Numbered from the stretch's first letter, positions 1-9,268 are shown. The stretch is DNA of 64,000 nucleotides from Planctomicrobium piriforme (GCA_945869735.1 CAMBPQ010000008.1:1-64000), one strand, 5' to 3'. Numbers and translations are program-made. The notes: generated by a model not told the origin, from the sequence alone.

Positions 1-41
1 GTCGCATCGAGACGGTGCCGGATTGGTTCGCCCGCGGACGC

Positions 42-638
42 TCAAAGGCCTGGTGGCTCCCGCTCCACAAAACCCGTCCAGACCACAGATGTGATCGCCC
101 TGCGCGGCGGCCGTTTACCGCTCTGCCCATGAAAACCCCGGATGGACCCCTTTTTTCGGGTTTGCTCGTCGACTGTCTCGATGGCCGGGTCGCGCCCCTG
201 CGCGAACATGGTGTTGAGATCAAAGTCGACCCGAGGCACGACTACGTTTTCGCCTTCCTCGGCCGGATTTTGGACAAGGTCTTGAAAACGCTCGGCTCGG
301 AGGACCGCGGGGAAGGCCGCGCACGCGATCAGCGTCAGGACGCCGGCACCTTTCCGGATAAGGCGTTGGGTTGGCTTGCTCGGGATGAACGGCCGCTCCC
401 TGAAGATCCAGCTAATCGAAAAGGAGGAAGGCGTCTTTACAACCGCTTTATTCTTCTTATTCGAAAAAGTCGCAGGCCTTCGTTTACGGAAAATCTGGGA
501 AGAAGCACTGTGATCTACAGAGTGCGAAGTCTGCGCGCTATGGGCAACGTCTGCTGCGGATGCTGGGGCGTTCGATCCCGGCAGATGATCATGAAAGACG
601 GACGTTTTGCCCATGGAGGCTGTCGTCCACAATGGCAC
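42..638 (-). CDS. hypothetical protein with possible signal/TM segment (start uncertain)
   Basis: ORF with hydrophobic stretch LIRKGAGVLTLIACAAFPAVLRA; overlaps an opposite-strand ORF, so doubtful. Confidence 0.3.
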   Translation of the reverse strand: MPLWTTASMGKTSVFHDHLPGSNAPASAADVAHSAQTSHSVDHSASSQIFRKRRPATFSNKKNKAVVKTPSSFSISWIFRERPFIPSKPTQRLIRKGAGVLTLIACAAFPAVLRAERFQDLVQNPAEEGENVVVPRVDFDLNTMFAQGRDPAIETVDEQTRKKGSIRGFHGQSGKRPPRRAITSVVWTGFVEREPPGL

Positions 639-670
639 GGGAGCGGTACGGCGGCGCTATTCGTGGCGCG

Positions 671-712
671 GTCGCTACCCGGATACCCATCGCTTGCGCT
701 CTGGGCTTTTTG
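671..712 (-). repeat. REP-like unit B (inverted)
   Basis: GTCGCTACCCGGATACCCATCGCTTGCGCTCTGGGCTTTTTG. Confidence 0.85.
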
Positions 713-780
713 TGGGCAGGCCGCTTCCCGCCAGGATGACCCCGCGACGAGCTCGTAGATCGTCGCTCTGCGGCAAAACT

Positions 781-2613
781 TCATGAAATCACTGGTTGTG
801 GCCGTCCAAGGCTCTCGAGCACGATGGCCAGGCTGAGCAGCAGGCGGATGGCGCCGCCGGCGTTGACCGGGTTGGCAAAGTTGGTGCGCACGCCCGGCAG
901 CGGCAGCAGTTCCGCCACGATCCGCTGATCGAGGTGGTGGTGCAGGAGTGGCCGCAGCGGTTCGACGTTTCGCCGCACCGCCATCCACCGCGGATGGTCC
1001 ACGTTGAACAGCCGCTCGTAGCGCCGGGGATCGTGCCGCTGCACCCGCATCCAGTAGAGCCGCCGCAGCCGGCTCTGCGCGGATGACGCGAGTTTGCCCA
1101 GCCACGAGCGGTCGGCGTCTAGCGAGTCGAACCGAAACGAGTTGGCGTCGAGTGGCACATCGCAGAGACCGGGACGAATCCTGCGAAGGATCGCCTTTTC
1201 CATCGCACGTTTGTCGTAAGCGGGCACTGGCAGCCCGAAGACGGCCTCATTGAAGTGACGGTCGGTCGCCGGCATGAGCGGCCACGCATGAAAGGTCGTG
1301 CCGTGGCAGGCTGTCGCCACGTGGTTGCGGATCCGTTGATCCCAGCGGATCCGGCAGGCCTCGATCTCCGGTGGATCAGGCCCGCGGAGGCAGTCGGCTC
1401 GGAGGTCGGCGACGAGTGCGTCGCACAACGCCGGGCCATCGTCGCCCAGCAGGGCGGGCAACCGCGACTCTGGCACGCCCCAGCGATTCATATACGCGAC
1501 CATGCCTTCGACCGCCCATGTACCCGTTTTCGGATCACGGCCTTCCGCATACGACACCGGCTCGAAGACCCAGTCATAAGTCAAACCAGACCAGAGATAC
1601 TCACCGAGCGACTCCACGTGGCCGAGGCCCTCCGCGAAGTCTTCATTCGGAGGGGCAGACGTCATTTGCAGAAAGCGAGCCGCTCGGTTCGTCCGCTCGG
1701 GAAACCCAGCGTCGAATAACTCGGTCGACACGGTCTCTAGCGGCATGCCCAGCCGTCGGGCGACATGCGTGGCTGCGATCACCTCGAAGTCGTCGTCGCG
1801 TCCGAGGACGACCGCCTTGGCCGCGATGCCTTCGCTGGCGAGCGTGGCGGCAACCAGTCGCGAATCGAGTCCTCCCGAGAGCAGGATCGAGGCGTCGTCG
1901 GCAGGCGGTCGGTGCCGGCGGATCGCCGACACGTAGGCGTCGTGAATCCGCTGCTGCATCTCCGCGGGAGTCTCGCCCGCCGGGGGAGGCGTGCCTGTAA
2001 ACCGATACACCTCCTGCTCCACGGCGCCGCGATCGCGTGACCAGCGAAGCAGATGCCCCTTGGACAATCGCTGCGTGCCGGCGACCAGCGGCCGGTTGCC
2101 GAGCGGCCCGTGCACGAGCAGGATCCCGGCAAGCCCACGGCGATCGATCGTCGCCTCAAACCGTGGATGGCAGTGAAACGCGGCCGGCGTGGTGGCAGCG
2201 ACCAGCGGCGCGTCGGCGCCAGTGCCAATCTGCGTCCACTGAAATGGAAACATCCCCATCGGGTCGACACCGGCGGCGAGGCCGCGGTCGCGCGACCAGG
2301 CCAGGCCCATGTGATAGCCGTCGTGAACCAGTGGCCGACCGGCGGGAGCGAGCCAGTCGCTCACGAGGTCTCGGGCCGTGATCCAGCTGCCGTCAGCGGC
2401 GATGCCGTAGCCGATGAGGATGGCGAAACCGTCTGCGTCGCGGTGCAGGCTCACCGGTGCCCGCGGGCCGGTCGCCCACACGCAGGCGAGGGAGTCGTGT
2501 CGCTCCTCCGCGATCGTCACGCCGGGCAGATCACCAAACAGTCGACGCACGCTCGCAACAAACCGCTCGCGGCGGAGCGGATCGTCATCGACAATCAGGG
2601 CGATGTGGGCCAT
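781..2613 (-). CDS. asparagine synthetase-family protein lacking the N-terminal Cys
   Basis: PP-loop SILLSGGLDSRLVAATL; AsnB-like two-domain length; N-terminus MAHIALIVDDD has no Cys2. Confidence 0.82.
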   Translation of the reverse strand: MAHIALIVDDDPLRRERFVASVRRLFGDLPGVTIAEERHDSLACVWATGPRAPVSLHRDADGFAILIGYGIAADGSWITARDLVSDWLAPAGRPLVHDGYHMGLAWSRDRGLAAGVDPMGMFPFQWTQIGTGADAPLVAATTPAAFHCHPRFEATIDRRGLAGILLVHGPLGNRPLVAGTQRLSKGHLLRWSRDRGAVEQEVYRFTGTPPPAGETPAEMQQRIHDAYVSAIRRHRPPADDASILLSGGLDSRLVAATLASEGIAAKAVVLGRDDDFEVIAATHVARRLGMPLETVSTELFDAGFPERTNRAARFLQMTSAPPNEDFAEGLGHVESLGEYLWSGLTYDWVFEPVSYAEGRDPKTGTWAVEGMVAYMNRWGVPESRLPALLGDDGPALCDALVADLRADCLRGPDPPEIEACRIRWDQRIRNHVATACHGTTFHAWPLMPATDRHFNEAVFGLPVPAYDKRAMEKAILRRIRPGLCDVPLDANSFRFDSLDADRSWLGKLASSAQSRLRRLYWMRVQRHDPRRYERLFNVDHPRWMAVRRNVEPLRPLLHHHLDQRIVAELLPLPGVRTNFANPVNAGGAIRLLLSLAIVLESLGRPQPVIS

Positions 2614-2631
2614 GTGAGGTGGGCTGCCGGC

Positions 2632-4527
2632 TCAAGCGGCGCGGCGGCCACGACGCAGTGCCTCCGCGGCGGATTCGGCAAACTGGCAGCCGAGATCCGC
2701 GAGCCAAGTCTCGTGCATCGAGCGGTTCTTGTGGTAATCGTTCGCCACGAGGGTCACGTCGCGGCCGGCGTGAAGGCCGGCGACGGCGAAGTGGAGCCGG
2801 TCGGTGATGATTCTGCGGTGCCGGGCGGCAAACACGAGGTAGTCGGCGGGCGTCGCGGCAAGCCGCACGGGATCGCGGGCGAAGAGCGGCTTGCGGCCAC
2901 CCCGCTCCTGGTCGCGCCGCAGATACACGCCCAGTTCACGGTCGGCCCTCGATGGCTCGGGCCAGGCGAGGCCAAGTGCGAGATCGGGAGCGAGATCGGG
3001 CGCGAGGATGCCGGTGGGGCAATAGGCCAGACTACCCCGCTCACGAACATACACCCGCGCGAAGGGTCGGTCTTCGGCCGTCGTGAATGACTGCGGCAGG
3101 ATCACCACGGGCAGTCCCGTGGCGAGGGCTCGGCTGCGGAGGTCGTAGTTGCCCTCATACCGCGTGCCCATGTTGCCGCCACCGCCAAACACGAGCACGT
3201 CGAGTCCGTCGCTTGTCCGCGGGCCGTCGTCGAGGTTCACAAGCGACCAGCCGATGCCGTAAGTAGCGAAGAGTTGCGTCATCGCCAGTTCGATGAGATG
3301 GTCGCCGACGTTGCCCACGGGGCGGACGTAGCCGACCTTCTTCCCGACGAGCGGTTCGCAGACGTGGGCGAAGGCCTCGGGACTCAGCAGGCGGTGTCGC
3401 GACGCGGCCGGTGCCCCGCGGCCGGCCCGCCCCGTGGTCGCGGCCGCCTCGGGGCTGCGATCGAGCAGTCGGCGGACGCTCTCGGCCGTGCGGCCCGTGA
3501 GCCCGGTGGCGAGCAGGTCGCGATAGAAACCAGCCACCACATGGTCGACCTCGGGAAGCGCGTCGACCGCCTCGATCAGGTGGCAGCCGTGATCGAAGCC
3601 CGCAAAGTGACCGAGCGTGCCGCAGGCGTCGAGCAGGAGCATCGTTCGCACGCACTTCTCGCAGCGGCCGCAGTTGGCCTTGCCGGCCACATTGTGCCAG
3701 CAGACGCGGAGATGCCGCTGCACGAGCGGATCGTCGCTGATCGCCCGGATTTTCTCGAGCCGCGTCACCGTTGGCGCCACGTGTTCGATGGCGAGCGCCG
3801 CCGAGCCGAGCAGCGGGTCGGTGCCGGCTCGCGAGCCGACGTCGGGGTGCTCGAAGCCGAGGCCATCGCTCGAGATCAACATTCGGCCTACGTGGGGCGT
3901 GAGCACATGACCCACGGCGGCCAGCGCCGCCCCAAACTCCCGTCGCCATGGCGTCGCCCGGACCAGCGGGTGGCGGCGGAGATTGCTCCTCACGACCACG
4001 CTCTTTGCCCCGACCGTGGCCGCCACGTCGCGGAGGAGTCGCTCGACGGCGGCCAGCCGCGGAGCGTCACGCAGGCGCACGTCATAGCCGGCAACGTAGA
4101 CGAGCGTATCGACCCGTCGGCCGCCGGCGAGGAGCGTGTGGAAGGCGTCGACCCCGCCGCTGAAGCAGAGGGCCGTGGAGCCCGTGGCCGCGGCGGCGTG
4201 TTGCGCAGTGCTCACCAGCGGTGCCGGCGCGTTCGGATACCAGAGCTCGCGGAAGGCGGCGGTGAGCAGTTCGAGGTTGGCCGCCCAGGTGGCGCAGACG
4301 GGGCCACGGACTACCAGCGACTTGTCGGCGTGCATCGCGGGCACGAGCAGGGCCGTGCCGAAAGCCTCGGGTGCCGCGGCGAGCGGCGTGTCGGCCGACT
4401 CAAACCACACCGGCCGTCCGGCCGCGGTCGCCGTCACGCGGTGACTCGTGCCGCGGGTGCGGATCCGCGGCGCTTCACTGCAGACTGCCTGCAGGTCACC
4501 GTGCCATGCTGTCGAGAAAGGCCACAT
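2632..4527 (-). CDS. fusion: PP-loop (QueC-like) N-terminal domain + polysaccharide pyruvyl transferase C-terminal domain
   Basis: CFSGGVDAFHTLL and CGRCEKC in N-half; GNVGDHLIELA, VFGGGGNMG, ITDRLHFAVAGLHAG in C-half. Confidence 0.8.
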   Translation of the reverse strand: MWPFSTAWHGDLQAVCSEAPRIRTRGTSHRVTATAAGRPVWFESADTPLAAAPEAFGTALLVPAMHADKSLVVRGPVCATWAANLELLTAAFRELWYPNAPAPLVSTAQHAAAATGSTALCFSGGVDAFHTLLAGGRRVDTLVYVAGYDVRLRDAPRLAAVERLLRDVAATVGAKSVVVRSNLRRHPLVRATPWRREFGAALAAVGHVLTPHVGRMLISSDGLGFEHPDVGSRAGTDPLLGSAALAIEHVAPTVTRLEKIRAISDDPLVQRHLRVCWHNVAGKANCGRCEKCVRTMLLLDACGTLGHFAGFDHGCHLIEAVDALPEVDHVVAGFYRDLLATGLTGRTAESVRRLLDRSPEAAATTGRAGRGAPAASRHRLLSPEAFAHVCEPLVGKKVGYVRPVGNVGDHLIELAMTQLFATYGIGWSLVNLDDGPRTSDGLDVLVFGGGGNMGTRYEGNYDLRSRALATGLPVVILPQSFTTAEDRPFARVYVRERGSLAYCPTGILAPDLAPDLALGLAWPEPSRADRELGVYLRRDQERGGRKPLFARDPVRLAATPADYLVFAARHRRIITDRLHFAVAGLHAGRDVTLVANDYHKNRSMHETWLADLGCQFAESAAEALRRGRRAA

Positions 4528-4530
4528 GCG

Positions 4531-5400
4531 TCAGGCTGCGTGGCGGCCCGGGGCCGCTGTCGTAAGGTCTGGACAGAGGATCGTTTCCGGACGTTCGTCG
4601 AACTTCACGAGGCCGTCGACGCATCGCATGGGCCGCGCATGGAGCGACTTGAAGTAGTCGAGGTTTCGCGTGCCCGAGTTGTTGCGGGCGAAGCTCGGTG
4701 CCGGTGGATGCCAAAGATGGATCGGCGCCGTCGTCAAGAGGATTGAGTTGACGCGGCGGCCGAGCCGTGCGAGCCGGCATTGGAGGTCACGATCTTCGAG
4801 GCCCCAGCCGATGAACTGCTCGTCGAAACCATTGATCTGTTCGTAGTCGTCCCGCCAGAGAGCGATGTTATTGCCGGAGAGCCTTGGCCGCATCGGCACG
4901 TGTGCCCACTGATACGCCTTGGCACGCAGCCCCTTGAGTCGTATTCGCCGCGACTCCGACCGCGGTACGAACCGCTCGATGTCGCCATGGAGGATCGCGC
5001 CCGTGTCGATGCGTGCCGAGGTGGCCTCATCGAGCCGCGCACAGTCACTACCGACAACCCAGCCCAGGCGGCGTGCGGCGAGGTGCTGCCTCAGATGGTC
5101 GCGGGGCAGAATGCAGTCGCCATCGGTGAAGAGGATGTAGGGAGCCGTCGAGGCCGCCACGCCCTCGTTGCGGCAGCGTGCGAGGCGGAAGCCGTCGTGC
5201 TTGTGGGTGGTGAAGCGGAGCGGAAATGCCACGTGGCGGGCGAGGGTTGTGAGTATCTGCAGCGTCTTGTCGCGGGAGCCGTCGTCGGTCACCACGACCT
5301 CGAAGCGGTCGGCGACACCCTCTTGAACGGCGAGCGACGCCAGGCACCGTTCGAGGTGCCCGGGACGTTCGAATGTGGAAATGATGACCGCGATATCCAT
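4531..5400 (-). CDS. glycosyltransferase family 2
   Basis: MDIAVIISTFERPGHLERCLASL..., YILFTDGDCILP, FIGWGLEDRDLQCRL; start trimmed from ORF to ATG at 5400. Confidence 0.88.
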   Translation of the reverse strand: MDIAVIISTFERPGHLERCLASLAVQEGVADRFEVVVTDDGSRDKTLQILTTLARHVAFPLRFTTHKHDGFRLARCRNEGVAASTAPYILFTDGDCILPRDHLRQHLAARRLGWVVGSDCARLDEATSARIDTGAILHGDIERFVPRSESRRIRLKGLRAKAYQWAHVPMRPRLSGNNIALWRDDYEQINGFDEQFIGWGLEDRDLQCRLARLGRRVNSILLTTAPIHLWHPPAPSFARNNSGTRNLDYFKSLHARPMRCVDGLVKFDERPETILCPDLTTAAPGRHAA

Positions 5401-5520
5401 TCCGCCCCTCCGATCGGTACGACCCGCAGAGTCATCGACATTTTGTGATGGGCCGGATGAATGGCGGTCGGTTTCGTGGGGCGGGAGTGGCGGGCGAAGA
5501 CACCGTCGCCGTGGCGAACG

Positions 5521-5673
5521 GGGCGGGTTGGGTTGGTGCGCGTATTCCCCGCCCACAAGAAGCCCGGAGCGCGAGCGATGGGTATCCGGGTGGCGACTTC
5601 GGTGGTGGCGGGGAGCGGGACGGGGTGGGGGGCGTATTCCCCGCGCTTGCGCTTGGGGCTTCCTGACGGGAGG
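5521..5673. repeat. REP-like: truncated A', B, spacer, A'
   Basis: GCGTATTCCCCG|CCCACAAGAAGCCCGGAGCGCGAGCGATGGGTATCCGGGTGGCGAC ... GCGTATTCCCCGCGCTTGCGCTTGGGGCTTCCTGACGGGAGG. Confidence 0.88.
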
Positions 5674-5727
5674 CATCGCGTTTTGCGGCGGCGCCGCGTG
5701 AGCGGCGGCGGCTTTGCCGTGCTAGCG

Positions 5728-6569
5728 TCACGCGATCGGCCGCGTGAGCACCTCCGCGGGCGTCCACCCCGCTGCCCGCACGTCGCGGATCGCGAGGCTG
5801 CCCGTTCGCTTGGCGAGCCGCTGGCCGGTGGCGTCGCACACGAGCGGGGCGTGGCAGAAGGCTGGCGGCGTCCATCCGAGGGCTTCAAAGAGCAGGAGTT
5901 GCCGGGCCGTGCTCGTGAGCAGGTCGGCGCCGCGAACCACCTCCGCGATCTCCATCGCGTGGTCGTCGCCCACGACTGCCAGTTCGTAAGCGGCGAGGTC
6001 GTCCCGTCGCCACACCACGAAGTCGCTGAAATCGGTGCCCGCCGTGCGACACACGAGGCCCTGGAGCGCGTCGTGAAACTGGATCCTGCGGCCGTCGGGT
6101 ACGCGAAACGGCCAGGCTACGCCGCCGGGGGCGGTCGCCCGTTCCCACCGCGTCGGCCGCAGGCTGCGCGGAAAGATCGGCTCCACGCCGCCCGCGTTCC
6201 CGCCGGAGATGTCGTGTGGTGCCGTCGCCGCCTCCTCCACGTCGCGGCGCGAGTGCGGGCTGGGGTAGATCGCTCCGGTCGCTGCGAGCCGCCACCAGAC
6301 GTCGAGAAACCTGCCGTCCGTTCGCTCTGCACGTAAGGCGCATACGGGCCGCCCACATCGGGGCCTTCGGTCCACTCGAGGCCGAGCCAGCGAAGGTCTT
6401 CGATGGCGGCGGCGGTGTATTCGGGCCGGCAGCGGGGGCCGTCGAGATCTTCGATGCGAAGCACGAGTCCCGCCCCGCGGGCCCGTTCGGCGGCGAGGGC
6501 GAACGTCCGCGCGTGGCCTACGTGGAGATGGCCGGTCGGCGTCGGTGCGATACGTCCGCGAAGTGGCAT
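5728..6569 (-). pseudogene. gluQ: glutamyl-Q tRNA(Asp) synthetase, apparently frameshifted
   Basis: MPLRGRIAPTPTGHLHVGHARTFALAAE...IEDLDGPR in one frame (ORF 6117-7040), continues as ERTDGRFLDVWWRLAATGAIYPS...QRLAKRTG in another (ORF 5728-6375); shift near 6315-6330. Confidence 0.75.
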
Positions 6570-6603
6570 GGGCAGCAGGGTTTGGAATACCTCAGGAATC
6601 AAA

Positions 6604-6636
6604 CCAGGAAGACCCAAGCGCAAGCGAGGGGAAGTG
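6604..6636 (+). repeat. REP-like unit A, degenerate
   Basis: AGGAAGACCCAAGCGCAAGCGAGGGGAA. Confidence 0.55.
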
Positions 6637-6753
6637 GAGAGCATCGGGAGGTGAATGACCAGTCCGTAGGATGACAAACTCGATTCGGCCTGTCGTCGTG
6701 GCGAGCCCACTATTCCAGGGCGAAGCCCAACTGAGGTACGACCATCGACCGAA

Positions 6754-6829
6754 GAGCCGTGTGCGGGAGATCCGCCAGCACGGTTCGGAGGGCGGGGGGC
6801 CCGAACACAATCGGGCCTTCCCAACCCCT
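6754..6829 (+). mobile_element. group II intron 3' relic (domain V plus domain VI-like hairpin)
   Basis: GAGCCGTGTGCGGGAGATCCGCCAGCACGGTTC with lower helix GAGCCGTG/CACGGTTC and two-base bulge, followed by GGGGGGCCCGAacacaaTCGGGCCTTCCCAACCCC. Confidence 0.72.
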
Positions 6830-6837
6830 CTGGGACC

Positions 6838-6910
6838 CTATCCCAACCCGCTCCGCGCCACGCCCACGGTCGCCACCCGCATTCCCAGCGCTCGCGATCC
6901 GGGCTTCTTG
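6838..6910 (-). repeat. REP-like spacer + B'
   Basis: CTATCCCAACCCGCTCCGCGCC...GTCGCCACCCGCATTCCCAGCGCTCGCGATCCGGGCTTCTTG. Confidence 0.82.
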
Positions 6911-6922
6911 AGGGGGGCCTCG

Positions 6923-7921
6923 TCACCCCAACCGTGTGCCCGGCATCAGCGGGCTGCCGCGGAGAAACTCGGCGGCCGACATGCTTCGCCGCCCCTCGGG
7001 CACGAGCCTCATGATGGCGATCGCGGTTCCCTCCCCACATGCCACCACGATCCGCCCGCCCTCCGTGTCGAGCACCGTACCCGGCGCGGCGGCGACGGGA
7101 AGCGATGACCGTTCCGCCTGCGGCACGACCACGAGATCTTCGAGCACGAGCCGTTGCGTCTGGCCGTCACCCCTGGTGAACACGGTCGTCAGCCGCGGCC
7201 ACGGATCAAGCGCCCGCCGCAGCCGCTCGATCCTCACCGCCGGCACCGCCCAGTCGACGATGCCATCGGCCTTCGTGAGCCGCGGAGCCCTCGTTGCCTG
7301 CGTCGTCGCCTGCGGCAGGCCGACGCCAGCGACCGACCCCGTGGCCGCGACCGCGGCCTGCAACCGCTCGACCCCCTCGATCACGGCGCCGGCGCCGAGG
7401 GCCGCGAGCCTTGGCTCCAGTTCGGCCGCCGTCTCCCGCGGGCCAACCGGCGTGACCCGGACCACGATCACGTTGCCGGCGTCGAGCGCCGGCGTCATTT
7501 GGATCACGCTCACGCCGCTGAGAGCGTCGCCCTCCCGGATCGCCCATTGCACCGGCGCCGCGCCGCGATGCCGCGGCAGGAGTGAGCCGTGCAGATTGAT
7601 CCCGCCGAAGGGCGGCACCGTGAGCAGGTCGGGGGAGAGGATCTGGCCGTAGTCGCAGACCACAAAGAGGTCAGGACGCAGGGCCGCGAGCGAGGCGACC
7701 ACCGTGGGCTCGTTGACCCGCTCGGGGTCGAGGATGCCAATCCCTGCGGCGGCGGCGGCGTCGCGCATCGGATTTCGCGGGGGCCGACGCCCCGGCGGCG
7801 CGTGAGCCGGCCGCGTGACGACCGCCACGATCGCATGGGGCGACCGTAGAAGCGACTCGAACATCGGCACCGCGAACGGCCCCGTGCCCATCACGACGAT
7901 GCGAAGCGGTGTGATCGTCAT
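6923..7921 (-). CDS. fmt: methionyl-tRNA formyltransferase
   Basis: IVVMGTGPFAVPMFESL, GGINLHGSLLPRHRGAAPVQWAI, TPALDAGNVI; adjacent to def. Confidence 0.93.
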   Translation of the reverse strand: MTITPLRIVVMGTGPFAVPMFESLLRSPHAIVAVVTRPAHAPPGRRPPRNPMRDAAAAAGIGILDPERVNEPTVVASLAALRPDLFVVCDYGQILSPDLLTVPPFGGINLHGSLLPRHRGAAPVQWAIREGDALSGVSVIQMTPALDAGNVIVVRVTPVGPRETAAELEPRLAALGAGAVIEGVERLQAAVAATGSVAGVGLPQATTQATRAPRLTKADGIVDWAVPAVRIERLRRALDPWPRLTTVFTRGDGQTQRLVLEDLVVVPQAERSSLPVAAAPGTVLDTEGGRIVVACGEGTAIAIMRLVPEGRRSMSAAEFLRGSPLMPGTRLG

Positions 7922-7970
7922 GCTGTCCACGCCCGCTCCTTGAGGCACCCTCGCTGTCGGTGGATCGAGC

Positions 7971-8597
7971 TTAGCAGCGGGCGGCCTCGAGCCGATCGAG
8001 TGACGCATGCAAGGCGTCGCTGCCGGGGATCTCGCCGCGTGACTGCTGGCCGGCGAACACGTTGCGGAAGCTCTCGAGCGCCCACCGCACCTCGAGTTCG
8101 GCAGCCTCAGGAAGGCGATCGGTAAACAGCCGGCCCTCGAGGTGATCGAACTCGTGCTGCACGACGCGGGAGAGCAGGCCGTCGATATCAAGGTGCACGG
8201 GCTCGCCCTCGAGCGACCAGGCGTCGACCACGATCTTCTGCGGGCGACGCACGTCCATGCGCACGCCGGGCAGGCTCAGGCAGCCCTCCTCTTGCACGGC
8301 CGTGCCGCGCGGCCGGCTCAGCACGGGGTTGATGAAGACGTGCTCTTCGCCAGCGCCGCGGCGGCCGGCACAGTTCACCACGAACAGCCGGTAGGGCAGC
8401 GCCACCTGGTTGGCCGCCAGGCCGATGCCCTGCGACTCATACATGATCTCGAACATCTGCTCGACGGCTTCACGGAGCCCGGCGTCGAGCCGCGCCACCG
8501 GGCGGGCCCTCCGCAGGAGCGCCGGGTGAGGATACTCGACGAGCGTGAGCGGGCCGATCGCGGCGGGATCGGCGGCAGTGTGTGAGGCAGGATCCAT
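7971..8597 (-). CDS. def: peptide deformylase
   Basis: GIGLAANQV, EGCLSLPG, QHEFDHLEG motifs. Confidence 0.95.
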   Translation of the reverse strand: MDPASHTAADPAAIGPLTLVEYPHPALLRRARPVARLDAGLREAVEQMFEIMYESQGIGLAANQVALPYRLFVVNCAGRRGAGEEHVFINPVLSRPRGTAVQEEGCLSLPGVRMDVRRPQKIVVDAWSLEGEPVHLDIDGLLSRVVQHEFDHLEGRLFTDRLPEAAELEVRWALESFRNVFAGQQSRGEIPGSDALHASLDRLEAARC

Positions 8598-8681
8598 GAA
8601 TCAGCGGCGACCTTGCGGTTAGCGAATGGGGGGCAGCGACACCGGCATCATACCGCCGTCCCGGCACGGTACGATGTCGGA

Positions 8682-9236
8682 ATGAACGCCCCGGCCATGC
8701 CACGCGAATCGTCAGCGACTGCCGTCAGCGACCTGCCGTCGCCCCCCTGGTTTACGCCAGCGGTGCTCCTGGCCACAGCCGGCGGAGTGGGTCGCGTCCC
8801 CTTCGCACCCGGCACGTTCGGAGCCCTGCTCGGCCTGCCGCTCGCCGTGGCCACCGGTGTAATCGCGGAGCGGTGTGGCGGCGGCCTCGCCGGCCGGGCT
8901 ATCGAGGCGGCGCTCATCGCTGCGGTCTGCGTGGTCGGCATCCCGATCTGCTCGCGGGCCGCGCGGCTGATGGGAAAAAAAGACCCGGGGGCGATCGTCC
9001 TCGACGAGGTGGCGAGCATGCCGCTGGCACTCCTGATCGTGCCACCGGAGGCTCGCACGCCGGCGGTGCTCGCGGTCGCGTTCGTGCTCCTGCGGATTTT
9101 CGACATCGGCAAACCGTTCCCCTGTCGGCAGCTCGAGAAACTACCGGCTGGCCTCGGCATCATGGCCGACGACTGGGCCGCAGCGGCGTGGACGGCCGCA
9201 TGCCTCGCCGTCGCCCGGTGGCAGCACTGGCTCTGA
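8682..9236 (+). CDS. pgpA: phosphatidylglycerophosphatase A
   Basis: GVGRVPFAPGTFGALLGLPL and DPGAIVLDEVASMPL motifs. Confidence 0.85.
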   Translation: MNAPAMPRESSATAVSDLPSPPWFTPAVLLATAGGVGRVPFAPGTFGALLGLPLAVATGVIAERCGGGLAGRAIEAALIAAVCVVGIPICSRAARLMGKKDPGAIVLDEVASMPLALLIVPPEARTPAVLAVAFVLLRIFDIGKPFPCRQLEKLPAGLGIMADDWAAAAWTAACLAVARWQHWL

Positions 9237-9268
9237 ACGACCGGTCCGCCCGAGTGGAAGCCCGCGGT

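Noticed and set aside
5557-5700. Small ORFs with SGSPKRERGEYG / RKPQAQARG / KKPGARAMGIRVAT peptides recurring across the window
   Set aside because: They are translations of the REP-like repeats, not a protein family.
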